Shown here piece by piece: positions 1 through 8,600 of a DNA stretch of 64,000 bases. The position numbers and the translations under genes are program-made. Source of the DNA: Sthenelais limicola (taxonomy: Eukaryota > Annelida > Polychaeta > Phyllodocida > Sigalionidae); contig OW804098.1 of assembly GCA_942159475.1 (NCBI GenBank), forward strand, positions 8,326,773 through 8,390,772. The letters run 5' to 3'. The stretch's first letter is position 1, and each line of letters begins with the position of its first letter. The notes under the pieces were generated by a model. That model made no database searches and was not told the origin of the DNA. It saw nothing but the letters and a program-made list of their open reading frames with translations.

Positions 1-442
1 CTGGAGGAAAGGAGTAACACAAGTGACGACCCTGAAGCTCATAGGGTATTTCATGCTGATGATGAAGAAAAACAAGATATCTCATGTGGAAAGGAATCTG
101 GAGATAGTCAAGGATCTAGTGGGTCAGACCCTAATGAAGAAAACAGTGAAGAAAAAAGTCCAACAGGTTATGTTATTCTTAATTCTGATGACAGATCTCC
201 AGGTGTCGCGTCTGATGTTACTCCACTTTTAGTTTTGGCATATAACACAGACAAGGGGACGTATGAAGCTAATGTTGTTCTTGGTCGCACAACCAGTAGC
301 ACATCATCTCATAAAGCAACTGAGCTTTATGATGCCAGTGGGGAAGATGTGAAACTATCCTCTGGAAATAACGAAGAATCAGACTTCAATATAGTAGCTG
401 GGGACAATGCCCAGTATGTAATGGAAACAAATCAACAACATG
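1..442 (+). CDS. ZNF410: 5' partial exon of the ZNF410-like gene (acidic/Ser-rich region)
   Basis: The frame is open from base 1 to a donor at 443-444 (CATG|GTGCGT). The exon leaves one overhanging base, exactly the phase needed by the exon starting at 8601; from base 1 to the stop at 12170 the joined exons total 1461 nt, a multiple of three. The peptide is acidic and Ser/Thr/Asn-rich with no zinc finger, as expected for the region ahead of the fingers in a C2H2 factor. The start codon lies outside the window. The link to the downstream fingers is inferred from strand, phase and position; an exon hidden in the 8.2 kb intron cannot be excluded, nor can this exon belonging to another gene. Confidence 0.6.
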
Positions 443-642
443 GTGCGTACACTTTGCCTCTGTTCACTTCTATGTATCTCCTTTCAGAATTTAATTGTTT
501 GAGTAATATAGACTGATATATATGTATTGATTTATATATTGTTGCTGTCATTGTTTTCATTTCGTAATAGCCAGTGAGAATAGGGCAGGTCCACAGGCAA
601 ATATTTACTGTTGGGTTTTTCCTTGATAGAAGATGAATTAAT

Positions 643-1052
643 AAGATGTTGGGAGGGGATCTGCCAACCGGTTGAAATTCAATTTTACTATGCTGTGACT
701 TGTGTTGAGTAAGAGAAGTATGGGGTGGAGTTTTGCACTTTTTTATTTGGACTTTTACTGGTCGACGTTTCGGGCCTTTCGGTCCTTCTTCAGGGCCAGT
801 CCAGTTATGGCTGAGCCAGTCGGATCTGGGCTTATATACACTGGCAAAGCATTATGGGATGTTGTTACAGGTAGAGCTAGGGGCTTAGTTACAGGATTTG
901 TTTGTAGTACTTTTTTCTATTTTTAAGTTTCAAGCTTAGTCTAGTAATTTAGACAACAACCCGGATAAATTTGATTCATATGATTTTTAGTTGCCATAAT
1001 TAAATAAAAGTGTACAGGTTTAAATTGTTATTCACTCATTTGAATAAAAAAA
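643..1052 (-). repeat. Penelope-like terminal repeat (pLTR), copy at the 3' side of the element
   Basis: Matches 5471-5880 at a constant offset of 4828 bp over about 410 bp. The differences I noticed are T/A at 740 and T/C at 861. It contains the hammerhead-like motif at 757-800. Both copies end in the same TGAATAAAA tail. Confidence 0.9.
757..800 (-). ncRNA. Hammerhead-ribozyme-like motif in the 3' pLTR
   Basis: Read on the minus strand: stem I 5' arm ACTGGCC, core CTGAAGA, a GAAA-capped stem II (GGACC/GGCCC with one mismatch), core GAAA, a two-pair stem III (AC/GT) with no loop, predicted cleavage after GTC, and stem I 3' arm GACCAGT. Stem I pairs at 6 of 7 positions. The core fits CUGANGA...GAAA...UH, with one extra A before stem II. 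Hammerheads with very short stem III are known in Penelope-like terminal repeats and are thought to work best as dimers. The fold was made by eye; activity is untested. Confidence 0.6.
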
Positions 1053-1199
1053 TGTCTCTGCTTAGGGTCCGGAGTATTCTACTCGATGTTGTGAGTTCTG
1101 GTACTCAATGAGAAAGATGTTATATTAAGCAATAATGATTTAGTTGGTTTTGGTCTTATCTGGATACATCAGTAGTTTATGCAGGAGAATAAGGTGGAA

Positions 1200-2258
1200 T
1201 CATTCCCTCAGTTCGTCTTCATAAAGTCTCGTTAGTATGGTAAAGTCTACAGCCAGATCCGAGTCAACTGTGTTTAACAGTTGGGTGATTGCTTCTAGGA
1301 AACGTTTCGGGGCTTTATACAGTGATGGGTGCAACGTTAGTTGTCTCTTCTCATCACCGTTGGTCTTGATGGGTGTCTCCTTGGTAGCTGTCTTGGGATG
1401 GATGTTTGTGTCTGTAGGTGCCTCATCTAGGCACGGAGTTCCTTTGGATACGGGTGAGGTGTTTGAAGAGGAACAGGTGGAAGTATTGGTGTTACAAGTA
1501 CTATGGCTGCTGCCTGAGCTGCTCGAATTGGATGTACTCAGACTTAGTTCTGAGTTGGTCGTGCTAGTGGGTGGGCTGGTGGGGCTGGTGTCGTAGCCTA
1601 CAAGGTTTTTGATGGGCACATCTGTATGTGAAGCACTGTGGTCTGCTTTGTTGTTGTGAGTTGTTATTTCTAGAGTATTTACTGTCTGTAATCGTATGAG
1701 TTCACTCCTGGCTCCAACCAGGTTGGCCATTGATTTAATGCATTCTAAGTTCTGAAGTGATTTCAAGTCAGTCACCGGGGTGACCGCGGGGGCGTGTTTA
1801 TTCAAGCCAAGATTGTAATGGTCAGTGTTGCTAATTCCAGGATTTAAGAGACCCACCCTCTTTCGGGCCGGTGTTGCAATTGGGGATCCCTCCCTCTTGT
1901 GCGTGCGGCTGTTGCTTGGTTGTATCCCGGTGGTGGCAACAATGGACTTGAATTGGTCGCTCTCTTTATTGCGATGGTATGAGGTGACGGCTTTGTCGGA
2001 AGCATCCTTGGTGTATGCTGGGTTTTTCGTAGGGATCATATACTCGACGGGTGGTTGTGTCGTGGTTTGGGAGTGAGATTTCATATGTCGATCCAAGGCA
2101 GACTTCGTTACATACTCTCTGAAGCAAATCTTGCAGTCCAGCTTCTTTTGCACACTGTGAAACACTGTGTAATGTCGTTTTGCTGCTTTGCGGCCCGTAA
2201 TGACTTTGGAGCAGACCGTGCACGTGAATTGTTGGGTGTCTGGTTTTTTATCCGCCAT
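1200..2258 (-). CDS. C2H2 zinc-finger ORF inside the Penelope-like element (352 aa)
   Basis: An open frame from ATG at 2258 to the stop at 1200, starting 93 nt after the RT stop on the same strand and lying wholly between the terminal repeats. Two N-terminal fingers are visible: C13-x2-C16-x12-H29-x4-H34 and C42-x2-C45-x12-H58-x3-H62. A long polar region follows, with a Ser/Thr-rich tract around residues 225-275, then a more structured C-terminal part (residues about 305-352, ...LEAITQLLNTV...LYEDELRE). I do not recognise a cellular homologue. A role as nucleic-acid-binding element protein is inference. How it would be translated from a downstream position is not shown by the sequence. Confidence 0.75.
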   Translation of the reverse strand: MADKKPDTQQFTCTVCSKVITGRKAAKRHYTVFHSVQKKLDCKICFREYVTKSALDRHMKSHSQTTTQPPVEYMIPTKNPAYTKDASDKAVTSYHRNKESDQFKSIVATTGIQPSNSRTHKREGSPIATPARKRVGLLNPGISNTDHYNLGLNKHAPAVTPVTDLKSLQNLECIKSMANLVGARSELIRLQTVNTLEITTHNNKADHSASHTDVPIKNLVGYDTSPTSPPTSTTNSELSLSTSNSSSSGSSHSTCNTNTSTCSSSNTSPVSKGTPCLDEAPTDTNIHPKTATKETPIKTNGDEKRQLTLHPSLYKAPKRFLEAITQLLNTVDSDLAVDFTILTRLYEDELRE

Positions 2259-2351
2259 GTTGGTAGTAATGGGTTGGAGGAATGTTCCGTGATTCTGCTG
2301 CGTACTGCTGCGTATGTGAGATAGGGCGTGTGCGTCGCCCGTTTGTTATTG

Positions 2352-4742
2352 TTATGTTCTGATGTTGAGTCCATGCGGTTGCCACGTCATAAGGCGCTTT
2401 ATCCAAGCTTCCTCGAGACGGAGGCGGTCGTTAAGGTTACCCGCGCTGTTGTCAAGCGCGGTGATTGTGACGTCGTTTGCGTCGTGATCCGGTGCGGTAA
2501 AGTGTGCCGCGACGGGTTTTTCAACTCTGTGATGATGAATATCGTTGTTGTGTTGAAGCCTACGTTGGTGAATTGTGTTTTTAGTTTGCCCAATGTACAT
2601 TTTTTTGCATTTCTGACATATGATTGCATATACAACGCAAGTGGTTTGGCAAGATGACCTTCCTACTGTATTGTAGGAGGTTCTGCCGGCCGAGTCATGG
2701 ATTTTAGTGATGTTACGAACCATTGGACATGTAGTGCAATTGGATTTACCGCAACGGTAGGTGCCCTTCGTAGAGATGGGTTTTGGATATTGGGAATGGG
2801 TCAGTATGTTTCTTAGGTTGGGGTTCCTTCTGTAGGCAATAGTTATTTTGTGGCGAAGTAATTCCTCATTGTTCATGGAGTTGTCTAGGATTCCTTGATT
2901 CGACTTGATGATGGTCTGTATTGATTGGTGGTCGTGTGCCACATATGTCAATATCAAGGGTAGGATGGGTTCAGGGGTCCCTTTTTCCGGGGGATGTAGG
3001 AGGGTTTGACGAGAGGTGTGTTTGACTTTGTCATAGATTTCCCAGAGTAGTTTTCTGGGATAGTCTCTTGCTGCGAAATATGATAGCATGATTAGAGCAT
3101 GTTTCTGAAACTCTTGGTTAGTTGAACAGATTAGCCTAACTCGGATTAGCTGGCTGTAGGGAATGGAGTTCTTCTGATGTTTGGGGTGATTGCTGTGGTA
3201 GTGAAGGTACTGATGGGTGTCTGTGGGTTTGGTATAGAGGGTGGTTCTCAGGTGGTTGTTTTCATCTGTATATACCGTTACATCCAAGTAATTGATTGTG
3301 TATGGACTTGATTCGGCAGTGAATTTGATGGTGGGATGTTGTGAGTTCAGGTACGTGAGTAGTGGTTTGATATTTTGTTCTCCATTAGGAACGATGCAGA
3401 ATATATCGTCGATATATCTCTTCCATACCTTGGGTTTGATGGGGGAGTTCTGGAGCAGCTTTATTTCTAGGTCTCCCATGAATAGATTGGCGTATGTGGG
3501 CGCCATTTTCGTCCCCATGGCTGTGCCGTTTATTTGGTGAAAATGTCGATTGTTGAAGGTGAAAGCATTTTTGGTGAGAATTAGGTAGATCAGATGGAGG
3601 ACTACTTGTGTAGGTGGTTCCTCAACCCCTCTTTGTAGTAAGAACCTCCGGGCGGCACGAATGCCTTCTGTGTGAGGTATATTGGTGTAGAGGGAGGATA
3701 CGTCTATCGTGAGTAGATAGTCTCCAGGGTCTAGTTGGGCTGATTCTTCAATAATTCTCAAGAAATGATTTGTGTCTTTCACATAACTATCTAAGGTTGG
3801 GACGAAGGGGGCGAGAATGCGATCCACATAGTGTGATATTAGTTCTGTGGGGCCGTTGCATCCAGAGACTATTGGTCTCCCAGGGTTGTTGAGTTTGTGA
3901 ATTTTGGGGAGGAAGTATATGACTGGAGTTCTGGGGTGTTGTCTTCGGAGGGATCGTGATGCCTCCTTGGATAAAAGTCCTGTGTTAGTACAGAAATCAA
4001 TATAATTGTTGATTTCCTTTTGATATTGTCTGGTCAAATCCTTGTTGGTTTCTGTGTAGTATTCTATATTTAGTAGTTGTCTGAGACCCTCGTTAACGTA
4101 ATCTTCTTTGTTCATAATAACAATAGCCCCTCCTTTGTCTGCAGGTTTGATGATAATGTCTGGGTTTTTGCTTAGTTGTAGTAGAGCTTCCTGCTCTGGG
4201 ACGCTGATGTTTCTGATGGGTTTGGGGGTTTTGATTTGGTCTATGTGTCTCTCGATAGTGTTGATATAGCAGTCCACATCCTCATCCTTTCCAGGTGGGG
4301 GGGTCCATCCGGATGATTGTTTGAGGGTGTCTAGGGGGTCAGGTACGAATTGGAATTCTGCGTCTTCATCTTCTGTTTGTTGAAAATGGTGTTTGAGTCT
4401 TATTCTTCTGGTGAATAGGTATGTGTCTTTTAGCCTATGCACTGGGTGGTATGTGGTGGTTGTTGGGGCGTATGACAGGCCTTTCCCTAACAGAGATTTA
4501 TCAGTCTCTGTTAGATAGTGTCTAGATAGGTTTCTTACGATTTGTTCGGGGGGCGGCGGAGGGATTTTCCTGTACCTCCTGTTTTTTTGTCTCGGCGCTC
4601 GTTCAGTTCCTTCTGCGTGTTGGTTTTGTTGGCTTCCAGAAGGCTCTGGATGTGCCTCATTTCTTCGTCTGGGCATTGGCTGAGTAGTTGGGCAAATAAG
4701 GTGTCGTATTCTTTCTGAAGGAGTGATATTCTGTGTTCCCAA
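2352..4742 (-). CDS. Penelope-like reverse transcriptase with GIY-YIG endonuclease (796 aa)
   Basis: Copies element RNA into DNA and nicks the target. The RT core is clear: IIIKPADKGGAIVI (about residues 196-209), YFLPKIHK and GRPIVSG (276-294), TIDVSSLYTNIPH (345-357), GTAMGTKMAPTYANLFMG (406-423) and the catalytic YIDD (443-446). After a thumb region comes a cysteine knuckle CGKSNCTTC (664-672), then the GIY-YIG domain: VVYAI (703-707), MYIGQT (715-720), an Arg-containing helix (HQRRLQH), a Glu in RLEEAWI and a final GLN. This is the layout of EN+ Penelope-like elements. The frame is uninterrupted. The first ~60 residues overlap ORF1 in another frame and may not be translated as drawn; conserved sequence starts near VRNLSRHYL. 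Confidence 0.9.
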   Translation of the reverse strand: MGTQNITPSERIRHLICPTTQPMPRRRNEAHPEPSGSQQNQHAEGTERAPRQKNRRYRKIPPPPPEQIVRNLSRHYLTETDKSLLGKGLSYAPTTTTYHPVHRLKDTYLFTRRIRLKHHFQQTEDEDAEFQFVPDPLDTLKQSSGWTPPPGKDEDVDCYINTIERHIDQIKTPKPIRNISVPEQEALLQLSKNPDIIIKPADKGGAIVIMNKEDYVNEGLRQLLNIEYYTETNKDLTRQYQKEINNYIDFCTNTGLLSKEASRSLRRQHPRTPVIYFLPKIHKLNNPGRPIVSGCNGPTELISHYVDRILAPFVPTLDSYVKDTNHFLRIIEESAQLDPGDYLLTIDVSSLYTNIPHTEGIRAARRFLLQRGVEEPPTQVVLHLIYLILTKNAFTFNNRHFHQINGTAMGTKMAPTYANLFMGDLEIKLLQNSPIKPKVWKRYIDDIFCIVPNGEQNIKPLLTYLNSQHPTIKFTAESSPYTINYLDVTVYTDENNHLRTTLYTKPTDTHQYLHYHSNHPKHQKNSIPYSQLIRVRLICSTNQEFQKHALIMLSYFAARDYPRKLLWEIYDKVKHTSRQTLLHPPEKGTPEPILPLILTYVAHDHQSIQTIIKSNQGILDNSMNNEELLRHKITIAYRRNPNLRNILTHSQYPKPISTKGTYRCGKSNCTTCPMVRNITKIHDSAGRTSYNTVGRSSCQTTCVVYAIICQKCKKMYIGQTKNTIHQRRLQHNNDIHHHRVEKPVAAHFTAPDHDANDVTITALDNSAGNLNDRLRLEEAWIKRLMTWQPHGLNIRT

Positions 4743-5305
4743 TATTTGATCAATGTGTTAACTAAACTTTTACCGGTGGTTGTGAGTGTGTTCTCCCACA
4801 TCAGTTGGTATTGTGGGCATATGTCAGGTATTTGACAAGGGATGGTTGGTATCAATGCTTTTGGGGTAGTGCCTCTCTGTACGTGTACTTCAAGGAAGTT
4901 CTTGTGGTGTCTGGCTTTCTCCAGACCCTTGGACAATTTATTCAATATCTTAAATAAGGGTTGGTTTATGTCCTGTATCGCTGTGGTGGGGTTGGTGTTT
5001 CCACCGGTGGCTGTGGCGTTTTGTGCGTCTGCTTCCGGGGTTGCTTGGTTACCAGATGTTGATGCGATTTCCTCCATTGGGGTGCCTTCCGCCGTATCGG
5101 TGGGTGCAGCCGGTGGAGGGTCTGTGGTTTTTTCAGTACTGTTCCCTGTCATTAGTTCCTGATTGCTCTCCTGAAACGATTCTTCGCTGCTGCTTGCACT
5201 GGGTATAGGTTCAGATTCGTCTGGTTTTCTGTCAGGGATTGTGTTGTGCCTTCTTCTCTTTGCTGGTTGTTTCTCTGTGTCAACTTCGGGGATTGCTTTG
5301 CTCAT
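4535..5305 (-). CDS. Penelope-like element ORF1 (256 aa), overlapping the RT ORF
   Basis: Opens at ATG 5305, close downstream of the 5' pLTR on the minus strand. Residues 1-100 are polar and acidic with a basic KQPAKRRRH cluster that could be a nuclear signal. Residues about 115-235 look helical (ILNKLSKGLEKARHHKNF, then SLVNTLIKYWEHRISLL, then EMRHIQSLLEANKTNTQK) and end in RRDKK, which resembles the N-terminal extension of Penelope-like RTs. It shares about 208 nt with the RT ORF. The two frames meet at a run of seven A (about 4582-4588), where a -1 step would lead into the RT frame. It may be a separate protein or the N-terminus of the RT polyprotein. Confidence 0.7.
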   Translation of the reverse strand: MSKAIPEVDTEKQPAKRRRHNTIPDRKPDESEPIPSASSSEESFQESNQELMTGNSTEKTTDPPPAAPTDTAEGTPMEEIASTSGNQATPEADAQNATATGGNTNPTTAIQDINQPLFKILNKLSKGLEKARHHKNFLEVHVQRGTTPKALIPTIPCQIPDICPQYQLMWENTLTTTGKSLVNTLIKYWEHRISLLQKEYDTLFAQLLSQCPDEEMRHIQSLLEANKTNTQKELNERRDKKTGGTGKSLRRPPNKS

Positions 5306-5470
5306 GGCTCGGTGAAAACGTTAGTTCTTCATAACCGTCGGATCCATGTGGATACCAGGGAAGGAGGGTGGACTTTTGGGGTCTGTAGGTGTGGGATTCC
5401 CTAACTACAGTTGGTGTTTGAGCCGGTTGAAATTCTGCGGGATCCGAGGATGCAGGCAGTAAAAAGGAAA

Positions 5471-5880
5471 AAGATGTTGGGAGGGGATCTGCCAACCGGT
5501 TGAAATTCAATTTTACTATGCTGTGACTTGTGTTGAGTAAGAGAAGTATGGGGTGGAGTTATGCACTTTTTTATTTGGACTTTTACTGGTCGACGTTTCG
5601 GGCCTTTCGGTCCTTCTTCAGGGCCAGTCCAGTTATGGCTGAGCCAGTCGGATCTGGGCTTATATACACTGGCAAAGCATTATGGGATGCTGTTACAGGT
5701 AGAGCTAGGGGCTTAGTTACAGGATTTGTTTGTAGTACTTTTTTCTATTTTTAAGTTTCAAGCTTAGTCTAGTAATTTAGACAACAACCCGGATAAATTT
5801 GATTCATATGATTTTTAGTTGCCATAATTAAATAAAAGTGTACAGGTTTAAATTGTTATTCACTCATTTGAATAAAAAAA
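5471..5880 (-). repeat. Penelope-like terminal repeat (pLTR), copy at the 5' side of the element
   Basis: Near-identical to 643-1052. It is followed by an A-rich run and an AAATTAGAAAGATAGGTAGA segment that recurs near 6780-6800 outside the element. Because the element reads on the minus strand, this copy precedes ORF1 and would supply its promoter and leader. Confidence 0.9.
5585..5628 (-). ncRNA. Hammerhead-ribozyme-like motif in the 5' pLTR
   Basis: Same motif as at 757-800, offset by exactly 4828 bp, with every core and stem base retained. One motif per terminal repeat is the arrangement expected if the ribozyme trims the element RNA at both ends. Confidence 0.6.
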
Positions 5881-6280
5881 AAAAAAGAAAAGAAATTAGA
5901 AAGATAGGTAGAATTAATAAGGTTCACATGGAGAGAAGACTGGAAATCAAAACTTATGTTGATGTCTACATTGTATCCTATAGATGACTTCAGAGTTTCT
6001 CCACCAAGGCCCTGCCCAGTGTTCCTGTTTAGATGATCTTTCAAGTCAACCCTATCAATGCTAAGCCGACCCTATCAATCAAATTATTAATGAACCCCAA
6101 AGCCCTAAGAAGACACCCAAGAGGAAAAGATCTTCCAATCAACCCAAAAGAAAAAGGAAAACAACTATTCTCCCATCCCAACCAAGAAACCCATACCCAC
6201 AATAACTGCAACCTCTAATTAGATTAACCTCTGGCATTAAAGGGTTAATAGTATCCAGACATGGCGAAAACTTTAGAACT

Positions 6281-6402
6281 TTCACCGGACAGTCGGACCG
6301 GTGAAAAGGAACTTTCATCGGTCCTCCAAAGGTTTCACCAGTCCTCCAAAGGTTTCTCTAATGTTTCATACAAATTTTTCACCAGACAGTCGGACCAGTG
6401 AA
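6281..6402. repeat. Pair of related 25 bp palindromes
   Basis: TTCACCGG-ACAGTCGGA-CCGGTGAA at 6281-6305 is an 8 bp perfect stem. TTCACCAG-ACAGTCGGA-CCAGTGAA at 6378-6402 shares the loop but has two stem mismatches. Further partial words (TTTCATCGGTCCTCCAAAGG, TTTCACTGGTC) lie between and after them. Probably remnants of a degenerate tandem or foldback repeat. Confidence 0.5.
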
Positions 6403-7165
6403 GCTTTACTTTCACTGGTCTGACATGTCTTTCAACGGTCAAGGACCGCGGTTCGGCAGGTTTTGCCATGTCTGAGTATCCCTTATTGCTACAGACTACA
6501 TTCTTCAACTTGTAATTAGCTAAGTCCTGGATTTGGGACTTTTTCCTCTTATCTGGGTCTGTGAGGTGTACAGACTTCCGACTTCCCACATACCTTTTCT
6601 TCATTTCAACTGAAGTTACTGGGGGACTAAGGAACTTCAAATCATCCTGGTAATGAAAATAATTAGGGAAAATCTGTGTCAGGTACAGCCGCCATTATAT
6701 GTGATGTCACTCCATATATGTGACGTCACTGTACAGTGGATGCAATGGAAGTAATGTCACCTATTGGTTACTATCACTAGAAATTAGAAAGATAGGTAGA
6801 AAAAGGGAGAAGTTTAGGAGGAGGGAGGAAGGGGTTTCTTGATTATTCCAATTTTCTATTCTATACTTTATGTAACGTTGGAAAACTACTTTTTATAAAA
6901 GTCCCTATGCGGCTTTCCCCATGGGACACAGGTTCCCACCGCTAGTCTATGTATTAATACTGTAACACAGAATTTGTGATTAGCTTTATCTCCTCCAACA
7001 CCACCAAAGGGACGGCCATGATTTTCGGGGTGACCATGCTTTGGCACAGTGGGACACCATTCCACTACCTTTTATGACCACTTCCTTTGAAAAAAGGAGA
7101 AAAAACCTTGAAACGCTTACAATTGCAGTGGCTTACAATCCACAACCACATCCACCATCACCAAC

Positions 7166-7189
7166 TCCTCCTTCTTCTCCTCCTCCTCC

Positions 7190-7224
<35 letters not shown>

Positions 7225-7280
7225 CCCTCCTCCTCCTCCTCCTCCCCTCCTCCTCCTCCTCCTCCTCCTCCTCCTCCTCT
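7166..7280. repeat. TCC/CTT microsatellite
   Basis: Almost pure pyrimidine trinucleotide repeats, mainly TCC with TTC interruptions. The proline-, leucine- and serine-rich frames that cross it on the plus strand, and the glycine/arginine/glutamate ones on the minus strand, are artefacts of the repeat. The strand asymmetry could support triplex or slipped structures. Confidence 0.9.
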
Positions 7281-8600
7281 TTTTGCACCTCCACCACCAC
7301 CTGCACCTACACCTGCACCATCTCCTTCTCCTCCTCTGGTCCTGGGTAAGACCATAAACTGCCTCCTTCTTATCACATCTTTTACCGCCCTTGATATAAG
7401 CTACAATGGTTGCAAAGGGCGTAAAGCAGCCAGCCCACGCACACATCCTCCTCCTCGGTGTCCCTGTTGTCTTTCCCTGTCTGTCTACAATTTTTTCACA
7501 TTCTCTTTGTCTTTCCCTATCTCTGTCTCTTTGTTTTCCCCCTTTCTCTGTATCATATCTGTGCTTCTTGCCTGTATCTCTGTGTTGTACAATTTCATTC
7601 CATTTCAGCTTGGGATTTTATATAGGTTTATATAGGCCCAGACCTAAACAATTATACCTCCCTGTCTGACACTGTCTCTCTCCATGTCTATTTATCACAG
7701 TCCGGGCCTCTTCTTTCTGTCTTTCCCTGTCTCCCTCTTTCTCTTTGTTTCTTTGCCCACCCCTATTGCTACTTCTTGTCATGTCTGTGTTTCTCTATCT
7801 GAGTGTGTTAAACACGTTCAGGTTCATCTCAGCATGGAATTTACGTCAGTTCAGTGATAAAACTGTGACTCAGACTGTTGTCTGCCGCAAAATCATATGA
7901 CCTAAAGATTGATTTCTAATTTGTTTATGACAAGTCATTTTTACTACTGTTGTCAAACACTTTCCTCAAGTACCATTTTTCTTACATGACATTATTGCAC
8001 AGTTTAATTCCCCTCATTTCAAACAACTATGAATCTTTTTGTTCCTTGCCTCAACCTCGAGCACTCTGTGTCTATCTCCCATTGCCACTGAATCTGTCTC
8101 CATTACTCAATTGCACACTAAGGTGCTAAGTTATATAAGGAAGTTGAAAGAGAAAGATAGCAGATGAGGGAAGGAGGAGAGGTGAAGGTGTGGGCCCCAC
8201 AGTAAGGTTGTAGTTCTCGACCTTTAAGTTAATAGTGTGTGTGTGTGTGTAGGTGGGGGGGGGGGTCGGGGGGAATAAGGAATCTCTTGTTTTCGCCCTA
8301 TTTTGACACCATACTTTCGTATATTTAGGTCCTATCAGGGCAAAAGTGGAAATGATAACAAAACACTTGAATAACCGGTAGTAATCTGACCACAATTTGA
8401 AATTCAGTTTTAGAGACAGGAGAGCAGGGGCTTTTCATATAATATGTAAAAATTATAACCTGATCTGATCTGTTCTTGCATTCTAGTGCCTTGCAGCACT
8501 CCAAAACTAATGAACTCCTGACTATTTACTTGTACTCATAACTGGGATAATTGAAGATTTCAAAGTTGATTCATTTTGCAACATTTCATTACTTTGTTAG

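Larger units (their letters stand above)
646..5910 (-). mobile_element. Full-length Penelope-like retroelement (EN+ type) in the ZNF410-like intron
   Basis: A minus-strand element framed by direct repeats of about 410 bp (643-1052 and 5471-5880). Reading 5' to 3' on the minus strand it carries ORF1 (5305-4535), an RT with C-terminal GIY-YIG endonuclease (4742-2352) and a C2H2 ORF (2258-1200). GAATTAATAAG occurs at 635-645 and again at 5911-5921, a likely 11 bp target duplication. An A-rich stretch (5873-5893) lies at the element's 5' side. The RT type, the GIY-YIG domain and the repeat layout are those of Penelope-like elements, not LTR retrotransposons: no gag, protease, integrase or RNase H is seen. 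The long ORFs and the nearly identical end repeats point to recent insertion. Confidence 0.9.
443..8600 (+). other. Large intron of the ZNF410-like gene; content outside the retroelement
   Basis: Donor at 443 and acceptor ending TTTGTTAG at 8600. Apart from the Penelope-like element it holds two related 25 bp hairpins (6281-6305, 6378-6402), a long TCC/CTT tract (7166-7280), pyrimidine-rich sequence (7440-7800), and a GT run followed by a G run (8234-8265). Frames through 7041-7635 are simple-sequence artefacts. I see no further exon. Confidence 0.5.

Noticed and set aside
1237..5208. Plus-strand frames of 60-120 codons across the Penelope-like element
   Set aside because: All are antisense shadows of the minus-strand ORFs.
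643..5880. The flanking direct repeats could be read as LTRs of a retrovirus-like element
   Set aside because: The RT has Penelope-type motifs and a GIY-YIG domain; there is no gag, protease, RNase H or integrase, and the repeats lack TG...CA ends.
6335..6640. A 101-codon minus-strand frame
   Set aside because: It lies in an intron, part of it comes from the palindrome repeats, and no splice sites or family resemblance support it.
7041..7635. Proline-, leucine- or serine-rich and Gly/Arg/Glu-rich open frames on both strands
   Set aside because: They are translations of the TCC/CTT repeat; all frames stay open because the repeat lacks stops.
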